Positions 53,490-63,921 of a DNA stretch of 64,000 bases are shown here, piece after piece; within the stretch, counting starts at the first letter, position 1, and every line of letters begins with the position of its first letter. The stretch is taken from the NCBI RefSeq assembly GCF_000143415.4, contig NW_003314334.1, positions 701,457 through 765,456 of the forward strand. Reading direction: 5' to 3'. Under the pieces are notes generated by a model, which had not been told where the DNA came from, made no database searches, and was given only the letters and a program-made list of their open reading frames with translations. The stretch is from Selaginella moellendorffii. Its lineage: Eukaryota; Streptophyta; Lycopodiopsida; Selaginellales; Selaginellaceae. Both the position numbers and the translations under genes were made by a program.

Positions 53490-55425
53490 AGCAAAAACGG
53501 GACTCTCGTATCTCCCCCCCTTCACTTGACGCTATTTTCTGGAACACCTTGTTTGGAAACTCAAACACAAGTTCAAGCCCATACCTCGGAAGCACAAAAG
53601 CAAGCCCATTTCCGTATCCTCCCTCCATCAAGCCCTGTAGCGTCTAAAGGAATGAGCAGTCATGCAGCCAGCTCTCCACGCCTGATAGTGCAAGATAGCT
53701 GTGTCATTAATTCAAGAAAATAAGAAACTGGTTTTTGCTCGAGAATCACCAGGAGCTTGGATTTGAGCAGCGCGAGTGCTTTATCTTGTTTTGAAGTTGG
53801 CTTCTCTACTCTAGTATCACAAGAAAAACAAAGAAAGTTTTAGAACACTGCTTGCTGAAGAAATTCTAGAAACATTTGTTTCATGTACCTGAGCAACGAA
53901 GAGTAATCCCTGTTGGACACAGGTCCTGCACTTCTGCGTTTCTTCCAGCTCGGATGAGATTCCGCACATCTCTAAAAGATTATGTTCCAGTTTCTGCGAC
54001 AAATACGATACACGTAAGAAGACCCGTAAGAGCGTAGTACCTGATCTTCGGGATGCAACCTGGAGTTGGAGCATCAAGATCCAAATGTCGAACATAGTGA
54101 GTTCCGATATTTTTTTTGATAGCCCGTGTTATCGCACGAGCCTAGCTTCTGAGGGTATAGGCCCGCCTTCCTGTAGCGATAACATTTGTAGACACGAATA
54201 TACTCCATGCAAGAGTTTTACCTTTTTTTCTAAATCCAATTCCTTGGACGCCAAACTCTCGAGACAAGACAAAGACAAGTCTGATCGTTTCCTGTAAACC
54301 CGGACTGCGCTTTCAAAAAACAATAAAGTCAGTCCCACTGAAACGTAATAAGCGATGCTACCTTTTCCATACAAATGCCAATGAAAAACCCATGATGAAG
54401 ACTCGGAAGTTTGCAATTGAGCCTTCTGACGTAGCCCTGTCTTTTACAGCTCGATGGCTGCCTCGTCTCTGTAAAGAAAAAGCCGCTAAACTTCCAGTCG
54501 TCCTCAACAAATCGTTTCATTTCCGCTAGATCCCGGCCAAACTCGCTCAAGAGCTCGGGCAGAGACGTGATGCCTGTCAAAGAAAAACATAAGCCGAGTT
54601 GTATGGCTTGAGAAACAAAAGTGGTAAACCGGGTAGCCACGTACCCACGCCAGAAGCAAAGCGCTCAAATGAATCTTATCTGGTTCCTAGAGACCAGATA
54701 CGGGTGAAAAGAGAGAACTTAGCACCAAAAACCAAAACCACACCTCTTTGATTCGTGGAGCAGCAAATGGGGACTCTTGGGCTCTTCAGAAAAGCTAGGA
54801 ATCTTTGGCTCGGGACGCATTTCACCAGCATTCTCACAGGAAGAAGAGAGAACGAGAAAAACATACCTGTATCGCCGGCAATGCCACCAAAAACCCTCTT
54901 TACAAGTAAAAATCTCATGGTTTTGAGCGTCTGGTTAGTTAAGCCAGTAAGAGCGCGTCTGGTTAGGCTAACAAGAGCTGTTAGCGGCCGGATCGGAATG
55001 TCCACCTCCAACTTTACGATCCACTGCCGTTCAAACGCACTTCCACAAATCAAATAATTAATAAGTTCCGCTATTTTACTGTTATTTTCCAAAATACGTT
55101 TGAAGGGCAACAATAAATAATTTATATAATCAAACAGGGCAAAACATCTTTTCTGGGCTTATAAGCTAAATCAAACTTTTTTCTTGGGATTGGAACTCGG
55201 AGCAAGATGCTTGCTATTAAAATTACTTTAGAAGCTCTTGTCTATACACTTATCTACATGTAAGCAGCTATAAAATTACAATTAACTGGAATTGTCACTA
55301 GAAATAATCAAGTTTATAAATCTACGCATAAATTATAAATCTATAATATCAAATTTTCATAGCTTAGACTGTTTTATTATTTGTATAGAAATTACTAATG
55401 TGTTTTTCCAATTATTATTGGAGTT
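53490..55425 (-). pseudogene. Module Q gene (copy Q3)
   Basis: An inverted duplicate of 44,160-46,040. Minus-strand landmarks from right to left: a first exon ending VKRVFGGIAGDT before a GTATGT donor (near 54,870), then a piece encoding GEMRPEPKIPSFSEEPKSP. EPDKIHLSALLLAW follows (near 54,690), then an exon beginning after TTTGACAG near 54,572 (ITSLPELLSEFGRDLAEMK, RFVEDDWK). Later pieces are near 54,260 and 54,060, and finally GLAFVLPRYGLELVFEFPNK near 53,570. Several pieces are more open than in Q2. The protein is unknown. Confidence 0.5.
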
Positions 55426-55680
55426 ATTAACTGTATGCTGGTTAGTAGAATAGTTAGTACATTAGCAAGCTTATACATCTCAAATCACTCATGGTTTATC
55501 GGATATCCTATGATTTCTTTATTCAAGCTAGGTTGCATATTTTGGATGCCACAATGGCAAAAAATCAACTTTGATATTGTTTTTTGTTAAGTGTTACTAA
55601 ATTAGACTTCACATACTGCACAAGCATAAAAAAGGAATAAATGTCTATTTAACTCAACATACTTGGCTTAGTTTGCAAGA
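55426..55680 (+). pseudogene. 4TM exon 2 relic and flank
   Basis: A plus-strand start like MLVSRIVSTLASLYISNHSW (55,434 onward) is joined directly to a GYPMISLFKLGC-like piece near 55,501, skipping the middle of the exon. Then sequence equal to 37,440-37,570 follows until 55,678, where D-LTR sequence starts. Confidence 0.7.
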
Positions 55681-55878
55681 ATCCGAAGGAAAGCTCCAGC
55701 TACTTGCGAGCATGGGATGGGGAGATGTGAGCGTGAGAACGGTGAGGAAGGACTGCACAGAGATAAAGACAGTAATATATCCTCCGTACTCTTTCCCTCT
55801 GTTCCCACGTCCATAGTGGATGCAGTTTTAAAAGCATCTTTATACAAAGTTCACATGAATTTCCCCTAAACATCGAAG
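55681..55878 (-). repeat. Partial D-family LTR, minus strand
   Basis: The reverse complement matches the LTR at 56,074-56,301, with the TTCGATGTTTAGGGG start at 55,878. The LTR end is truncated at about 55,681. Confidence 0.7.
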
Positions 55879-56073
55879 TTTGCCCTGAAGAACTTAGCTT
55901 CCAGGAAATATGGAGTCAAGATTTATTTATTTTTTCTTCCTTGTTTTTCTTGAGGACCGAGCTAATGATATTTTGAAAAACTCGATCAGTTTTTGTTCCT
56001 CATTCGTTTGCTTTTCTTCATGCAGACGTTCCAAAGTTCTCACAATCGATCTTCAACACTAACCCATGGTAAA
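55879..56073. other. Spacer conserved between two inverted D LTRs (copy 2)
   Basis: Same sequence and strand as 35,100-35,335 (CCAGGAAATATGGAG, ATCGATCTTCAACACTAA). No gene recognised. Confidence 0.6.
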
Positions 56074-56301
56074 TGTCGATGTTAAAGGGAAATTCAGCTT
56101 TAGGTAGCTGTTTGTGAACTTGAACACGTATGGACAGGGGAACAGAGGGAAAGAGTACGGAGGATATATTACTGTCTTTCTCATCTTATCTCCCTGCAGT
56201 CCTTCCTCCCCGCTCTCAGGCTCACATCTCCCCATCTCATGCTCGGCGAGTAGCTGGAGCTTTCCTTCGGATCTCTTTTCCCTATCCCTTGCTCGATAAC
56301 A
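56074..56301 (+). repeat. 5' LTR of gypsy D copy 3
   Basis: 228 bp from TGTCGATG to CGATAACA, followed two bases later by TGGTATCG, similar to the common plant tRNA-Met primer site TGGTATCAGAGC. The boundaries are inferred from the TG...CA ends and the primer site. Confidence 0.7.
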
Positions 56302-56500
56302 GTGGTATCGTAGCCACTTCGTCTGGGACACACGCTCGAGCGTCGTGAAGGAGACCAGTCGTTGGAGGTCGGCTATCAGGTAAAGCGGCCGGAATGTTTC
56401 GTTTCACTTTCACAGTTTTTGTTGACCGATCTTCTCTGGACTGGTCGTGCATAAAGGGAGGTATTCATATACCCTTGTTCTTCCTTGGTGTGAGGCGGGC

Positions 56501-57830
56501 AATGGCGGCACCATAGAGGCGGCCGAAGGCGGCGATTTCAGGGGATTTACCAAGGTTTAGTCTTGATGTTTTCGCAAGATGATAAGGTGCATATCCGATC
56601 GGCAGGAAGATCTGGACGACAGCTTGCGGGTCTTAGGAGCTGCAGTGACCAGGCCGATGGGGGACTCCGGAAAGAGGAGGGCCGACCTTTCGAGTTCCAA
56701 GTACCACCATTCAGCGGGAGCACGGTAGGGGAGTAAGCCTTCACTTTTGGGACAACAGCTTCAGAGTTTCCCATTCCAATGCGCGGGGGAGCAGTTCTCC
56801 AACAGGTCGACGGTCAGCGAGCCGATACAAAGTAATCCTCTGTATCGTTTAGCACCCATGCAGACTCGGGGATTCTTCACAGCGGCGCCAGCTTTCAGCG
56901 GGATAAGGGCCGGTTCAAGAGCGAGAGTTTCCGTGTAATGGTCCTTCCCGGAGAGGCAGAGTGGGCAGGACAACAGGTGGGGCGGGTGGGGGGAATCCAT
57001 TCCAATCCACGAGAACTAGTAGGGAGTCTGGGAGTCATGGCTGCGCAAGTTGAAGAGGTGGTTTCTTTGCCGTGGTCATCGCGATTCGCACAAGGTAGCC
57101 GGCTCTCCACTTGAAAGCCTGGCCTCCGAGTCCCTTCTTGCTCGAGACTGTAAAACCAGGCTTCCAAGTTGGGAGGAGTTCAAGCAAAGGATTCGGGAGC
57201 ATTTTATCATCACGTCCGTGGGAGAGCTTCCCTTCAACAAACTCTGCGGAATGGTGTACAGATTTAAGTCCCAGACGCCCAGGAATTCAACGAGACGTGG
57301 AACATCCCGGAGGATGCTTTGATGCAACGTTACCTAGCATCGCAATGGCAACCGAAATAGCTCAGCTATCTCCTCGCTCGGTCCCGATGGCATTAGCATT
57401 AAACACGGATCTCAAGTTCCACGAGTGGGAAGCTCGTCTTTCCGGCCGATGGAGGCAAGGGCCACCAAAGGAGACAACGAGGGCCGGAGCCACCCAGAGT
57501 GGTATGCCAACTCCCGATCAGCGGAAGCAATGCAAGTAAAGGGAAGCGATGACCTCAAGCTTGGGAAATGTTCATTGGGAAGTTTGCAAGGCGCGTAGAG
57601 GACAACCGACGTCGAAAACAAAGTTCGTGGTGATGCAATTCCACGTCTCGGACAAGGGGGACCTCATTCCGTGCACTTGGGAGAATGCAAAAGATGACAA
57701 GGATTGTTAGTCCTGTAGACGGATGTACCACATTGGCCTCAGGAGCAGCGAGAAGAGGAGGACGCGGGGCTTGAGGGAGAACTTTCTGTGGCGAAGGCAT
57801 GCATCTCCTATCCGACCTTTATGGGAAAAG
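56501..57830 (+). pseudogene. Gypsy D gag
   Basis: Starts near MAAP (56,501), with GDLPRFSLDV, the EFQVPPFSGS segment (near 56,693) typical of gypsy gag N-termini, and FKQRIREHFI and LPFNKLCGMVYRFKSQ (near 57,180-57,270). Stops occur near 56,515, 56,735 and 57,115. A zinc knuckle is not clear; cysteines cluster near 57,705-57,725. Confidence 0.7.
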
Positions 57831-57839
57831 CTGCGGGTA

Positions 57840-58196
57840 CTTGTTTCGGAGACAAAGGAACGATTTTTGCATTAATTGACTCGGGAGTGACACCGTCAAC
57901 CAACATTCTCTATCTAAGCTGCAGCTTGCAGCGCGTCCACAGAAGACTCCTCTAGAGGTGGAGATAGCGGACGAGGGAGTCATCGAGGCGTCTGCCCGGG
58001 TCTCATGCTCGATGCTCATTGGTGGTCACCAAGTGAAAGGAGAGTTCTTCATCCTGGAGACGGGAGCGATGGACGTAGTACTCGGCATCGAAACACTTCG
58101 CCTCTTTGGGGACATTCTCGTCAACTTTGATGAGCATCGTCTCTCCTTCAATCGGCTGCAAGGTCCAACCAGGAGGATCAGTGCATTTGGTTAACT
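57840..58196 (+). pseudogene. Gypsy D aspartic protease
   Basis: The ALIDSGVT active-site segment near 57,874 is followed by a frame shift, then the open frame 57,958-58,194 (VSCSMLIGGHQVKGEFFI, VVLGIETLRLFGDILVNF). The second half is complete through the LG.(E/D) motif. Confidence 0.78.
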
Positions 58197-58379
58197 GAAT
58201 GCTTGTACCAAGTTCCGACATCTCCAGAACCAGTCACAGGGGAGGGGGAGCCAGAGAGAACCAGGTCGTTGGAGGAAGCAGTACACCACGGAAGCCATTC
58301 GTGAGGTTGCAAGGAAGCATTCAAGGGTCTTCCTCAATCGAGTATGTGCTCATGAAGCAATCACGCACAAGATCCAACT

Positions 58380-59520
58380 CGAGAAAGGGATCGTCACGAC
58401 TGTTCATTCAGCTGAGGCATGTGGAGCGAGCGGAGGTGGATAAGATGATCAAGGAGCTCATGGACAATCTCTTAAAGAGGACAGTTTCAGTCCTTACACG
58501 GCACCAATAATCTTGGTGCTAAAACGTGACTGCTCGTGGAGACTGTGCGCTGATTACAGACAGCTCAACAACGTCACTCCCCATCCCACGGATTGAGGAC
58601 TTAATTGATGAACTCGGTGAAGCAGCGTATTTCTCCGAGCTAGATTTGCGATCTGCATATTATCAAATATCCATGGCAGAGAAGGACAGGATCACGACAG
58701 CATTTCAGACTCACAGAGGGTTTAACCAGTTTAAGGTGAGGGCTCACCATCCTGGCCACCTTTCAGTCTCTCATGAACAAGATCGGTCATTGTATTTTTC
58801 GACGACATCCTCGTCTACAGTCGATCCTGGGAAGAACACCTTACACACATCGACGAGGTTTTGCAAGTGCTAGAGGATCATGCGCTGATCGTCAAACTCT
58901 CAACATGCTGCTTTGCCAAGCAAGAAGCGAAGTACTTAGGCTTCCGGATACGAGCGGGCCAAATGTGAGCCTATCCAACAAAAATGGAGGCGATGAGAGG
59001 TCTCTCACCACCATGAAGTAGCTCCATGCTTTTCTCAGGCTCTGCAACTACCTCTGGAAGTCTGTGGAGCACTATGCTTCCGTTGCGTCGCCTCTGACGG
59101 ACATCATTCGTGCAGGCAGGTTTTCGTGGGACGAGAACGCACAGTCAACGTTCGAACTTTTCGGCTCGGATTCTTCAACTTCCAGATGAGAAGCAGTTCA
59201 TCGTGGAGACGATGCCTCGGATGCAGGAGTGGGAGCGATCTTGAAGTTCGAGAGCAAAAGATTCTTGGAAGTGGAGTCTCGCCAGCCGGCGTATGATTGA
59301 CAAAGTGGAGGCACTGCGAGGTCGCACGGATCACTTCAGTATGAAATTTCTACTCGAGCAGCCTCGCCTTAACAAAAAGCAGAGGCAGCTTCAATCACTC
59401 GATTTCACGATTGAGTATAAGCCAGGGAAAACAAACGTCGTCCCGGATGCGCTCTCAAGGATGTTTGAAAAGCCGGAGGTCAGTTGTCACACCAGATATC
59501 ATAGAGGGCTAATCCAACGA
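58380..59520 (+). pseudogene. Gypsy D reverse transcriptase and RNase H
   Basis: [22 protein letters not shown] and DLRSAYYQI (near 58,590-58,670), then a frame change near 58,740. The catalytic FFDDILVYS (near 58,797) retains both aspartates. KYLGFRI follows near 58,935. RNase H ends with DFTIEYKPGKTNVVPDALSR near 59,400-59,460, the gypsy-typical terminus. Several frames are needed. Confidence 0.85.
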
Positions 59521-59599
59521 TGACCACTCGAAGGAGACAACAACTTCAGCGACGCGAAGATTTCCTTCCATGATGGCTTGCTCTAGAAGAAAGGAAGGA

Positions 59600-60570
59600 T
59601 TCTACTCGAGTTCCGCAAGATCATCTTCACCAAGGCATTTTCGCGGGGCATCCGGGGGTCGTGTGGAAAGGAATGGAGTGTGAGATTACGCACTTGGATC
59701 AGGGAGTGTCCAGAGATTGGTCTTCTCAAGCATTTACCTTCTCCATCAGCGCCAGCTCTCGTCCTCAAGCTTCAAAGAAGGTGGCAGAGATCTTCTGGAG
59801 GGAGGTGGTGAGGTTCCATGGCGTTTCCAAGCGAAATCGTCTCCAACCGAGACACCAGGTTTCTCAGCCAGTTTTGGTCAGACGGGACGGACGATTGGAG
59901 ACATTCTGAGGGATACGTGGCGGACCAGCTGGGCTCATGGACAAAGTGGATCACATTCGCGGAGTTTGCCTACAACACTGCTCGGCACTCAACCATCGGT
60001 ATGTCTNNNNNNNNNNNNNNNNNNNNNNNNNNNNNNNNNNNNNNNNNNNNNNNNNNNNNNNNNNNNNNNNNNNNNNNNNNNNNNNNNNNNNNNNNNNNNN
60101 NNNNNNAGTAGCTTCCCCGATCTTGATGACAACTCCCACTTCATCAAACGACGTCAGTGACCAAGTGGAAGCCATCAGGTAGATGCAGCAGCTGATTGGG
60201 CAACGGTTGGAATCTCCTCGTGTAGTCACAGCTCCATCCCAGATTCTTCGGCCCACTCAGGATACTCGAAAAGATCAACGAACTCGCCTATAAGTTGGCA
60301 TTACCACCGGGGTCGCACCTACATAACGTTTTCGACGTGTCGGATCTCAAGCTTTTGTGGACCAGCTCCCGGAGTTTTTTCCTGAGCCGGAGTTTGTCTC
60401 CTCCGACAGGCAGCCTATGCTGCAACCGAAAGCACACTGGGAGATACAAGGTCAGGTGGCACGGAACGGATGACGAACAGGAACGGACCAGAGCTCCTCG
60501 AAACAGACCTGTTAGGACGTACTATAAGCGCATGAGAGTACGGAGGATTTGTTACCATCTTCCTCACAAC
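59600..60570 (+). pseudogene. Gypsy D integrase and C-terminal region
   Basis: Zinc-end remnants near 59,640; the core [18 protein letters not shown] (near 59,820) with the second Asp. Then FAEFAYNTARHSTIGMS runs up to the N gap at 60,007. The catalytic Glu region is deleted between 59,880 and 59,940. After the gap come VASPI-type codons, IGQRLESP, LPPGSHLHNVFDVSDLK and RYKVRWHGTD (near 60,450). Confidence 0.82.
60007..60106. other. Assembly gap (100 N)
   Basis: Exactly 100 undetermined bases. The paralogous D copy at about 34,400 is continuous across this point and has only 26 bases between the matching edges, so the true length here is probably much shorter than 100. Confidence 0.98.
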
Positions 60571-61108
60571 ATTGCAGATCAACTTCAAGCAAGTGATGAG
60601 GTTGATCACTTACAAGTTTTCCGTCAGTTTACTTTGGATATTCTCCTACTCTAAATCTCCAGCGCCATGGATGCTTGCATCGCGACTGGGAATCCCGCGG
60701 TATTCAGCAAATCCTCACGTCCCGCTCTACTCTCGGTGAGCTGGCATTCTTCTGATTGAGCAATATTTCTCCACAGAGGCTGTGAATTTCTGGATGGCGA
60801 ATTCAGCTGTGTGGGACGACGATGCCGTGCCAGCTGCTCACGATATCGCCAGGTTTTGGTGTGCGGGATCCTCGTCTTTGATTTCACTCAGAAGATTTTC
60901 CTTGCTTCCAAGCCGGAGCATTGTTTCTACAAGAATCTATTCAATGACAGCAGCTGAAAGACACTGTCCGGTGAGTGTTTCCACGTTCTCTTGACATCGA
61001 TTTTGCTTCAATCGTTGTGGAAGTAAGTTCCATCGAATACCCCTGGTAAAGGGATTCTTGTGCTTAAATTCCTTTCTTTTTGCATAGGATCTATTAGGGC
61101 TTGAAAGG
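60571..61108 (+). pseudogene. Module U, unrecognised gene fragment (copy 3)
   Basis: Starts with the ADQLQASDEVDHLQVFRQF segment (near 60,580), then MDACIATGNPAVFSKSSRPA (60,667), AVNFWMANSAV (60,780) and the FTQKIFLASKPE region. The GVMDVE part present in copies 1 and 2 is absent. A donor-like CCGGTGAGTG lies near 60,970. It precedes the 4TM-I ATG at 61,115. Confidence 0.45.
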
Positions 61109-61114
61109 TTGGGT

Positions 61115-61400
61115 ATGGAAATTACTAGTAAGAGCGTTCCATTGTGGTGGTTCTTCTTATCTGTTTCAATAATTATGACTTGGGCCATTACTTTCTATGT
61201 TTTCACCATTTACATCACTTTTTATCCTCCAAAGTGGCACTGCCCAAGTGTATTGTCAAAGAGACTGCAATGCACTAAACCTTGGCTACCATTGGGGTTT
61301 TACGTCAGATTACTTGGCTTATGTAACAATTGGGCCAAAGTACTCTGCGATTTGATATTGGCAGCTTGTTTGCTTCACTCACCACATATATACTTTTTTG
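61115..61400 (+). pseudogene. 4TM-I exon 1 only (copy 6)
   Basis: MEITSKSVPLWWFFLSVSII and the first loop are present. A 10-base deletion after CCCAAGTG near 61,248 shifts the frame, and the exon is cut at 61,400 before the donor. The following GTTGATGC belongs to the 3' flank of the PPR copy, so exon 2 has been deleted. Confidence 0.8.
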
Positions 61401-61489
61401 GTTGATGCAAAGATTTGCAGTACTGTCAGAGTGCGAGGGGGCCATGGGGAAAATCCTTGCCACTTCTTCGAGTGAGCCTGATATTATTG

Positions 61490-62790
61490 TAGTTTAAAAC
61501 ACAAATAAGGTGGCCAAATGCCACTGCGTTGGCGAGCCCTGTCTGAGTCTTCCAGGAATCCATTCTGGGCGTAGCACAGCAGTAGATTCGTCCATGATAC
61601 GAGATCCTTGGCCGGCATTCTCCCTGGTGCGCGAGCTCCGTGATCATCGAGTTCCGTGTCACTCTGAGACGCGATCGAACATAGCCTGGCAGTCGCGGAT
61701 CCGGGAGGCTGCCACATATACGAGACAAGATCGCGGAAATCCATCCCATCAAACGTGTTCTTGGCAAGCGCAAGATGCCCGGACTGAGCATACAGTGTAA
61801 TGAGCGAGTTCCAAGAGACCACGGTGATCCGGCATGGAAACGAAGATCTTCTTCGCTTGGCCGAGATTGGAGCTCCGGATGTAGAATTGCACGACCTCGT
61901 TGCACGACACGAGATGTCGCGATGGGGCATTCGATCGAAGAGCCGGGATGATCTAAGACCTCGGCGGCATTGGAGGGATTTCGGCGATCCATCTCTTGTA
62001 TTCCACCAATCCGCCGATGAGAGAGGGCAGGCAGGCACGAAGACATCGTCTCGAGCAAACTCTCGGCCTTCCGATCTCGCGAGAGTAGTGATCCCATTGG
62101 AACGATGCCATAGTCAGCGATCATAGGCGACCATAGACACGAACTGATCGCGGGCGATTAGGATCTTGCAAGCCGAGAGGACGGTGATGAACGAGACGAG
62201 GTCGATCCTCACTCCGCCATCGAGCGTGGTCGTGGATGGCTTCCCTGTAATGCCCTTTTTGGGCATATGTTTCCATCATCAAGTTCCAGGCAGCAAGATC
62301 TCTCGTGCGCATTGAGGCAAGAACAACTCGAGCCTCGATCACACGGCCATTGCGAGCGTAAGCGTGCATCAAACTCGTCCTGCACTGGCAATTCACTATC
62401 TCGCCCGGGATGCTGTCAAACGACATTCCGAGAGGATCGCGTTCCAGGTGAAAACATTCCATCTCGGCATTTTGTGCTGGATCATGAGCGCGTCCTCCAT
62501 TCTCCCAGCCTGGCCGAGCATCGAGACGAGCATATCAAGTCCCTTGCGGGCATTTGCTGGTGGATCCCCCTGGACATAGGCGGCGGCAACGATGTTTCTG
62601 TGGCACGCTCTGTCAGCCCATTCCAGGACACGAGAGTCCGGAATCCGGAAAAACATCCTCTTGACCTCTTCTACAAGGCATAGCCAAGTTCCTCGTCGCC
62701 ATCGTCTCAAACCTCCACCAAATTCCCGATTTGCACGAAAGCTCCGACAGCACGAGATCTTTCTCGGGCTCAGTGTCGTAAAAAGCCTTA
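61490..62790 (-). pseudogene. PPR protein pseudogene (copy 4)
   Basis: Inverted duplicate of copies 2 and 3. Minus-strand motif ends include NLMMETYAQ (near 62,280), NSLITLYAQSG (near 61,800) and WTNLLLCYAQNG (near 61,580). It shares the TELAHQGE segment with copy 3. Frames are broken, with deletions of its own near 61,910 and 62,080. Confidence 0.85.
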
Positions 62791-62824
62791 GTTATACCCA
62801 TTTGCCTCATCTTGGCAAATGCTG

Positions 62825-63465
62825 GGATTACAGCTAGGCATTAGAAATTTACAAAGGCTTCAATGAAAAGAATACAATAAATTCCTTTTAGCATATGCCC
62901 TGCTTGGCATATCCTCTGGTCCAATACTCATCCTCAGTGCATCAATGAGCGAGATTATGGATACAACATATGTTACTAACACTTGGTTTTTAACCAAAGC
63001 TGCTGAATTAAAAAATTACTAGAGCATCAGAACATTTTTGTATATCAAATATGGAATTATATACTCTTCCATTATTAACTATAACCATTCCCACCGGATC
63101 AAGGGTAAAAAGTAAATATACCTGATATGAAACATATGGTATAGATTCGTCTCCAGTGCATTCCTGTATCCCTATCCACCACCTCATAATTTGATGATGT
63201 CTCTGCATATGCATGTGCTACTTGTAAAGCAATGAATGTAAAACATATGTGAGCTCCTCCAATAGCAAAGCTAACTAGCATAGACAACTGAAACAAACTG
63301 TTAAGCAATTATCCATAAATAAATCTAGCTTACCTCCAGCCACATAGCCCAGTGATAGCAAAGTATATAGATACGGAGTGAAGCAAGGAAGTTGTGCAGA
63401 ATAATTTAGCCCAAACTTCCCAGTTCGAATGTAGCATGCATAGAAACCCCAGTGGTATTTAGGTG
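62825..63465 (-). pseudogene. 4TM-II membrane protein locus (copy 3)
   Basis: Minus-strand pieces: KYHWGF and the YSA region (63,465-63,340) with a GGAG/GTAAGC donor near 63,335; MLVSFAIGGAHICF and AYAETSSNYEV (near 63,282-63,170); and a third piece with MSIGPEDMPSRAYAKRNLL (near 62,935-62,870). A short deletion in the first piece and others near 63,070 distinguish it from copies 1 and 2. Confidence 0.6.
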
Positions 63466-63517
63466 CCTCTTTAAAGGGCTATAATTTAAATACACTAGTG
63501 TTTGGTTTTCTTTCATC

Positions 63518-63900
63518 TTAGAACAAATAGCTTTTCAGAAAAGATCTCGGAGACAGTGAAGGCTGTTTTCGTTCTCGAATCCATATAGCTAGAAACGCAA
63601 TAGCGACCACAAATCTTTTAGTGATATTTAAGCACGAACTTTTTGTAATGGTCGGCAAGCAGCTCGCGCGCAGACTGCACACATCGCCTCTCAAATTATG
63701 TATATATCCTTTTTCCAATCTAGCTTTATTTGTGGAGATCTTGGCCGTTTTCGATCTAGTAGCTACGTCTTGGAGCAGCTCAAGAGCCGGGAGCTTGAGC
63801 TGCACAGGAAGTGTTCCTGCCATTTTTCCTTCCATTCCTTTGAGTTTTGTTATACCATAAGGAAGGGAGCTGAAGCTCTAAAGGTGAGGCTTTCGCTTCT
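63518..63900 (-). pseudogene. Module S, conserved ORF of unknown function (inverted copy)
   Basis: The minus-strand ORF 63,835-63,518 begins MEGKMAGTLPVQLKLPALEL and is near identical to 20,788-21,126, with small deletions. Unrecognised. Confidence 0.35.
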
Positions 63901-63921
63901 CCTTTTTTCTGATCATTGTTT

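Larger units (their letters stand above)
56074..60570 (+). mobile_element. Ty3/gypsy retrotransposon D, copy 3 (fullest)
   Basis: 5' LTR 56,074-56,301, primer-binding-like TGGTATCGTAGC at 56,303-56,314, then gag, protease, RT, RNase H, integrase and a post-integrase domain. The 3' LTR is missing: the element ends near 60,570 against module U. Multiple frame shifts and stops make it inert. The order and motifs define Ty3/gypsy. LPPGSHLHNVF...DLK after integrase is common in chromovirus-type elements, and a following YKVRWHGTD could be a chromodomain start (weak). It contains a 100-N gap at 60,007-60,106. Confidence 0.9.

Noticed and set aside
53139-53723. 194-codon plus-strand ORF as a gene
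   Set aside because: It overlaps antisense module Q sequence that is conserved in other copies on the other strand, and it carries no motif.
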